NCBI RefSeq assembly: GCF_014839805.1
Contig: NC_051138.1
Location: 15,962,020 to 16,026,019 of the forward strand
DNA length: 64,000 bases
DNA from: Manduca sexta
Taxonomy: Eukaryota > Arthropoda > Insecta > Lepidoptera > Sphingidae
Reading direction: 5' to 3'
The notes beneath the pieces are model-generated. The model was not told the DNA's origin. It worked only from the letters and a program-made list of their open reading frames with translations, and made no database searches. Of the stretch, positions 58,233 to 64,000 are shown in pieces. The stretch's first letter is position 1. Every line of letters begins with the position of its first letter. The translations under genes were made by a program, and so were the position numbers.

Positions 58233-61200
58233 AAGTCAATTAATTTAAATCTAAAGATAAGAGACATCATCATACGAGGCGCAACGTTGGATTCAAGAAG
58301 TATACGTATCTTTAGGTTTGCATATAAAATGCTATGTCGTGATGTCATATATTGTGTACACTGGACAACTATGACCACATTACATTATATTTACCATGGT
58401 ACCTCGCAAGCCCTACATACAAATTCTTTAGTAGTTTTACAATATGTTAGTTGTAGAGACGTAATTGTACTATATTTAGGATGCACGGCCGAGTTATCGG
58501 TTCTATTTCACGTCGTTTATGTCAGACGCTGCGGCGCCGAATCACTCGGTTCTTGGTAATGGATCCATAATCTATTTCGAACATTACATGGCTTGTGAAA
58601 ATGTTAATAACCTGTCTCTTGGATGTAATTTAGAGCTAAAATGTTTTGCTCAATAAGATTTATATTTATTTTGAGATGATCTTCTTAATAATCTATTCAA
58701 GTGAAACATCGATATTAGCTTACTCTGTTATGCCCCTATGCAATATTATCAAGATATATCTAAAACTACTATTATAGTCTCAATTACTTATCAATATTTC
58801 CAAAGAAATGAGCCTGCAACAAACAAGTACGGTAGGCAACGCTTGTCTAAGCCCCTGTCATGGGTCGTTCTAGGTGGCGAATACTGCTCACTCCTTTGCC
58901 TACTAAGGCAATAAAAAAATGTGACCTATCCATCTACAGGTGTTGTTAATTCTGCAACTGAATTAAATGTTCCTCAAATAGGTCCCTATAACATCGTGGC
59001 GCGGAATGCTTACCGTGCGCCAATACTTCTGCCTACGTGATCTAACGCATAGGCATACCTCATAAAATCTCTATCCTACGGCATTTTTCGTGAGACGAAC
59101 TCAAACTACACTCTTACTATTCCAGAAGCAGCAAGATTAATTCCCATGACATGATGAGGCTACGCGCGCCGAATCGGGAGCGGGCGGATAGAAATGTGTT
59201 GCGCATTCTGATGATTCATACATGATGTCATCATCTTGATTAGGGATAGTTTATTAAATCACAGTACGGAGAAATTCATGCATGCTTTAGTATAGTGTTT
59301 TTAAGGCGGTTTTTTCTTATCCTTGTATGTGGAAGTGGTTACAACCAGTGCATCTGATTGTGTTAAAGATCGATAGAAGTATTTGAGTCAAAAGACCATC
59401 CGTGATCACAGAAGTCGCTAGAACAATTAAGGAAAATGCCATTTCCAATAATACAATTTGAGAGTATAAAATACAGTGCAATGGTCGAGTTACCTACGAA
59501 ATTCTTAAGGGTAATTCTCAGGTAAGTAGGTTTCTGTGAGTTTGGAATGCGACTGGAAAATAGGATGATTCACTACGATGGATTTCCCGAAACGTGCGGC
59601 AGTTGCTATCCAGCCGTCCATTAGTCTACTCTTTATTTTGTTTCGTCATACAAGCTTTAAGTATTCGTCATAGCTATTTAAGTGAAGACTATTCCGATAT
59701 CGTACCCACCACTGCGTCTCTTGTAAGCCAAGTTCCACAGCCCACCATTTTATTAAACCGAGCTGTAAAACTCGATACTCTGGGAGCATTAATCGCTCTT
59801 TAACCCTCAAAGTAAGTAGACAAATACAGTTATTATTAAAGTAGTTCAAAGAATTAAAGTTTTGTTGACAGATTATAGTATATAGAAAATAAAAACTCTT
59901 GCGAAAATAGTGACCAAGAAAACCGATGACGAAATGAAAGTGACATCATGCGACAATACAGCACCAAGTTCACGACCAATCTGGAGAAAGCAGATGGTGC
60001 TAACGAGCCAATTGAAACTGATCGTGTTACGCGGAAGATGGTCTGCTGTTGGCCATATGGTGCACAATTATTCAGACTGACGAAGGTTATAGGAATGGAA
60101 ATTTTACCTGATGGTATAATGCTGTCCAAATATAATGGAATGTATAGTGCAAATAGGAAATAGAAGCAAAGTTAAACCTCAATTTTGCTTTGTTAAATCT
60201 TTTCAATACTTCTTTTATTATGGGTGATTAGTATAATCAGTACAGATGGTTAGAGGTCAGTTGACCCGTCTGCCTACTAAGGCACTAGCTGGCATATTCT
60301 ATAACTACCAGACAATTCCCAGTAACTGTCAACTACAACTACAATAATAAGTAAAAGAATCTCACAAACCCAATAGCGTGGACAAGCCACACTGAAGGCG
60401 TGAACTCTCTAGACCAGTTATCTCATCGAATCTGCCGATGGAGACATTTCTCTAGTTACATCCAATTAAAGCAATTAACATGGAATGTCAGCGGTTACCA
60501 CACCCGTCGCTACGTGACTTATTCAGCGTACCGGGGCTTTGTGTCTCTTGGGGTTTGGGCAAGCTTCGTTTGGACCCTTTTGTTAAGCATGATGTGTTGA
60601 GCAATGTTGGGATTTACTAGTAGTGTGGTGTGCGGGGAACATAATGCTACCGAGTTTTAAGACACGCGACGTTCTTAAGATAGTCGACTTTGAACCTTAT
60701 TTTAACAATCAAATATATTTTGCAGGCTTTTGTCTGGTAAATGCTACTGCTTTACGTATATACTTTCGCTTGAATTTCATATTTATTTATGTATATCATT
60801 TGTTTATTTGGATTTTATGCCGCGAAGAAATAACGTGGATCAAGTGATGTGTTTCAGGTTAAAGTTATTTATTTATTTATTTTATAGATTCACTTACATT
60901 GCCAGTAAACTAAACATGTAAGCTGCTTAAGTACCACTTAAGTTATAATAAGCTTACTTTAGGATTCATAGCTATGACTTACCTTGTTAAAAAATTTCGG
61001 CACCAGTTTACTTATCTTGTTATTCTAATAAATCTAGTCTTCTGCCTTCGTAATGGTCTAACTTTCCTGAAATATGTCTAAGATCAATATTTTAACCTAC
61101 AAGGCAATCAGCATCACAAATTGTAAAACCAATACAACGTGTTTAACGAAGGCCGTCATGTGAGCCAAATCTGTCATACGTTCATTGTAACAAACTGCGT

Positions 61201-61910
61201 GGTGTGTACCGCAGTTAGAGCGACTGTCCACCACCACCAATGCTATGACCATCCACGCAACGGCAATTTTAATTGTTTTTATCTACGTTATGGATAGTTT
61301 TGTCAAAAATTAACCCAGACTTGGTGGCTATAATAACACTACCAGAAAATTAATGAAATGACAATAAGGTTGGCTTTCATATCATAAATATAGTATTCGG
61401 AGACCTTCCAAATTCTGATTACTATTTCCGTTAAGCATTACGTATCCTAGGTTTAAGACCACAGCCATGACTTTTAGCAGCTTACATTTTTTTTTATATT
61501 GTCGGCTATGTTATTTAAAATACATTACTATCTATATTCGGATTGTGAATATTGATTTGCTCAATCGCAATGGACACACTGTTACCAGCATTACGACAGG
61601 AGTCATGGACTGCAGCGGTGGACAAACGCTCTTATTGCAAGTGACTTTAATTTTGTAACACGTCGGTGCTGGAACGGGTGTTGCATAACATAAACAAACT
61701 GTTTGGAAGGTTTGTTTTCGTTTAATAAAGAGTTCACAGTATCAACAAGGTTTAGGCAATGACGAGACTTTCGCTGTCAAGACGTCAGTCTCAACAATGA
61801 TTGACAGCATCAGCTCCGATGACAGATGAGTGTTGCGTTTACAAATAATAAAAAAAACATAACCTAAAGGCTTTATCTTGGAAGAGATAGGTAGAAACGA
61901 AATTACTGCA
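58233..61910. other. Intergenic DNA, no gene recognised
   Basis: Several short frames (59594-59803, 59948-60163, 60400-60600) have ATGs but no signature or exon context. The motif TGCCTACTAAGGCA appears near 58900 and again (TGCCTACTAAGGCACTAG) near 60270 and may mark an unidentified repeat. Confidence 0.4.
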
Positions 61911-61962
61911 TTCATTTTTTTTATTTTTTTTTTTTTATTTTTTTATTTATTTATTTCCACAT
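61911..61962. repeat. T-rich low-complexity tract
   Basis: About 50 bases of T with scattered A, grading into (TTTA)n. Confidence 0.85.
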
Positions 61963-62234
61963 ACAATTTATATTATCGACTAGCAACGCGTCTCGGCTTC
62001 CCCTGAGTATTATCAAGTAGAGAAGTGCAAAGAAATGATACAAAGACACATTTATTTGAATATATATACTTTATCAGCATGTTTAACGCACATTCCAACC
62101 TTCAGTAAATGAGGTATGTTATCAAACCAATTCTCATATCCTCAAAAATCTAACCGAAAATCCCACTTTTCATATGCTAAGTATGCTGGCAGCGGACCAA
62201 TGAGGCGCTCAAAATATTAAAAACTGAACACCAC

Positions 62235-62282
62235 ACAATCCTTGTCTTTGTATGGGGTCACCCATACAAAGACAAGGATTGT
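62235..62282. repeat. Perfect 22-bp hairpin with a 4-nt loop
   Basis: Arm 62235-62256 (ACAATCCTTGTCTTTGTATG then GG) is exactly complementary to 62261-62282; the loop at 62257-62260 is GTCA. No mismatch is seen in the stem. It lies in intergenic DNA about 100 bp left of a Helitron-like CTAGT end (62388-62392). Confidence 0.9.
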
Positions 62283-62544
62283 CGTATCAACTTTCGACCA
62301 CACTATTCAGACTTGAAACAAATATCCTTGAAATACACTAATATTGTCTCAGCGCAGTTTTCACGCGAGCAAAGCCGCGCGCTACAACTAGTTATATACA
62401 ATTTCATTAGGTTTATATCTAATGCCTTGCACTCTATAGCTGGCGCCATGCAGTATTGCTCAATACTGTCTTGGAAGTCATTGTATATTTAGCATTACTG
62501 GACATTTTGAGACTCAACATCTTATGTCATAGGGCGTTTGGAGA

Positions 62545-62820
62545 ATTCCACTACGGTATCTCCTGCCTGTCGTAAGAGGCGACTAAAAGGGGCCACGAAG
62601 GGGGTCGTCGGCGGGCAGCAGGGGGCTGTCCGCCCTAGTGCATTTCTGTGCATCTTTTGCACATCTGTCGGTTGACCCCCGGGATGGACAACAATGTGTA
62701 GTATGCCTCACGCTCACGACGCCGATGGCATCCTTCGGTGGGCGGGGGCTTCTGAGCATAACCGCTCAGTCACCCCCTACGAAGGCTGGGCGGTAGTAAT
62801 AAGGAACTTTCTCCGCGAAT
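62545..62820 (+). mobile_element. GC-rich repeat-like segment, possibly a LINE 5' piece
   Basis: GCCTGTCGTAAGAGGCGACT and the following GGGG-rich sequence stand out against AT-rich DNA. I recall this motif from insect non-LTR elements, but cannot confirm it here. It directly precedes a family A SINE. Confidence 0.4.
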
Positions 62821-62835
62821 CAAAAAAAAACACAT

Positions 62836-63010
62836 AGACTAGTTGGGTGTGGAATGGACAGCCGTGATGAATATCCGCAGATTTAAAACCCAAGGGCACA
62901 TATCTCGGTGAAGGAAAACATCGTAAGGAAACCTGCATGCCTGAGAAATTCTCCATAGGATTTTTGAGCGTGTGCGGAATCAATCAACACGCACTAGGCC
63001 AGTGTGATAT
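62836..63010 (+). mobile_element. Family A SINE with internal deletion
   Basis: GACTAGTTGGGTGTGGAATG (A box), a degraded B box (GCAGATTTAAAACCC), then a direct jump to CGGTGAAGGAAAACATCGTA and a truncated tail ending GATATTATTAG. About 60 bp between head and body is missing relative to the copy at 9718-10034. Confidence 0.75.
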
Positions 63011-63454
63011 TATTAGTATCTTAATATAAAGATAGAAGATATTTTCTTATCTACAAAGGCTCAGTTCCGTTTAACTGGATCAGAACTAGACTAATATAGT
63101 TAACATTTAGTTGAACTAAGCTGGTTTATTGACCTCAGCATTCCTTGCGGTTGTAAGCGAGTTAGAATGTCTCACCTAATTATATTATGAAGATATATTG
63201 CTGTATCGTTGAACGCTTTGAAACCGTTGAGTTTGGTGTTCTAATCGAGCATTTGAAAATTTATTGGCGGCATTACAGCTTGAGTGATCGAGTTAATAAA
63301 ACAAACAATATTAGTGTACTGCATCTATCTTATGAAAACCTCCGTGAAATAACAGATGTTCTTTTTATACAGGCTTCTGAGATTTCCGTGGATACGTGGA
63401 ATGAGAATTATCTTTGTCGCGTCAAATCTCTATATTATCTTTTTCATTAATAAT
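63011..63454. other. Intergenic stretch with an 87-codon frame
   Basis: The plus frame 63187-63450 starts with ATG and has mixed, non-repetitive composition (for example LSYENLREITDVLFIQASEI), but frames of this length are expected by chance here. Not called as a gene. Confidence 0.2.
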
Positions 63455-63670
63455 TGAGACTGGGATTTTCCATCTTAAAAAAATACTCAGTCGTAGCTCG
63501 GAGGCAGGAAGTTAGCGGTGTGATATCTCCGTGCCTCGGAAAGCACGTAAAGTCGATCCTGAGCCTGATCTCTCTCCGGTCATGTCGGATCGCTGTCTAA
63601 TCGGACTTTGTGAGTGAAGAAACAGAGAGTGCACCTGTATATTGCGCAAACACTTGTGCACTATAAGATC
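63455..63670 (+). mobile_element. Family F SINE body, 5' truncated
   Basis: GTCGTAGCTCGGAGGCAGGA, GAGCCTGATCTCTCTCCGGT and CATGTCGGATCGCTGTCTAA match the body of the SINE at 48785-49010. Confidence 0.65.
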
Positions 63671-64000
63671 TCCTTCATAGCTGATCTCCGGTGAGATTCG
63701 CCGCCGTGGCCGAAATTCGGCTAGGAGGGATTCATTAATTATCTTTTTTTATATCACTAATCCACTTACGATTTCATTAGTGCTGTAGGATTTTCTAGTG
63801 GGTGGTATTCACGTACGATGAAATGCTTGATTAGCGGATGACCTGCTATGTACGGTGTACAAATGGCCGATAAACTAACAACTCCAGCCGGATCTTACAA
63901 ATCTAAAATACATACCTCATGTCTCCGTGCCGCTCCTTAGCCTAAAATATTGTTAAGCCTTATAATGTTATATTATCTTTACAGGTACATAATATATTAT

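Noticed and set aside
59948..60163. 71-codon frame with plausible amino-acid composition
   Set aside because: No splice sites in a useful phase, no family similarity, and comparable frames are common here.
63187..63450. 87-codon plus-strand frame with ATG
   Set aside because: Length within chance expectation, no similarity recognised; noted in the region entry only.

Overview
The window looks like part of a moth or butterfly (Lepidoptera) nuclear chromosome. Reasons: AT-rich noncoding DNA with short GC-rich exons bounded by GT..AG introns, and dense tRNA-derived SINEs, Helitron-like elements ending in AAAAGCTAGT, and several MITE families that I associate with lepidopteran genomes. That repeat assignment is from memory and was not searched. 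No prokaryotic operon, CRISPR array, rRNA or intact tRNA gene was seen.

Two genes are supported, both on the minus strand. The best is a PDGF/VEGF-related growth factor (Pvf) from 42081 down to 14353. Six exons join with consistent splice phases into a 459-residue secreted protein: a signal peptide, an acidic N-terminal region, an eight-cysteine PDGF/VEGF cystine-knot domain, and a cysteine-rich C-terminal region with a basic tail. The first intron is about 24.8 kb and fills the middle of the window. The second gene runs off the left edge: a giant Ser/Asn/Gln/Lys-rich exon (1-1856) with one apparent 1-base frameshift in a homopolymer. It is preceded by candidate small exons (2590-2629, 2699-2872) and a possible alternative terminal exon (2276-2400) that share a compatible phase.

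Layout: 1-2.9 kb, low-complexity gene; 3.9-12.3 kb, dense nested repeats, including a Helitron-like element that carries six ~123-bp tandem units and a 1.76-kb (AAAC)n tract; 12.3-14.35 kb, downstream flank of Pvf; 14.35-16.86 kb, Pvf exons 6 to 2; 16.86-41.69 kb, Pvf intron 1 with SINEs, MITEs, Helitron-like elements and a LINE 3' end; 41.7-42.1 kb, Pvf exon 1; 42.2-64 kb, upstream intergenic DNA made of repeats and unique AT-rich sequence with no convincing gene.

Most short open frames are chance, antisense or repeat-derived. The most unusual things are the doubly expanded Helitron-like element, the near-perfect short hairpins, the nested insertions that give a relative order of transposition, and the cystine-knot spacing in Pvf.
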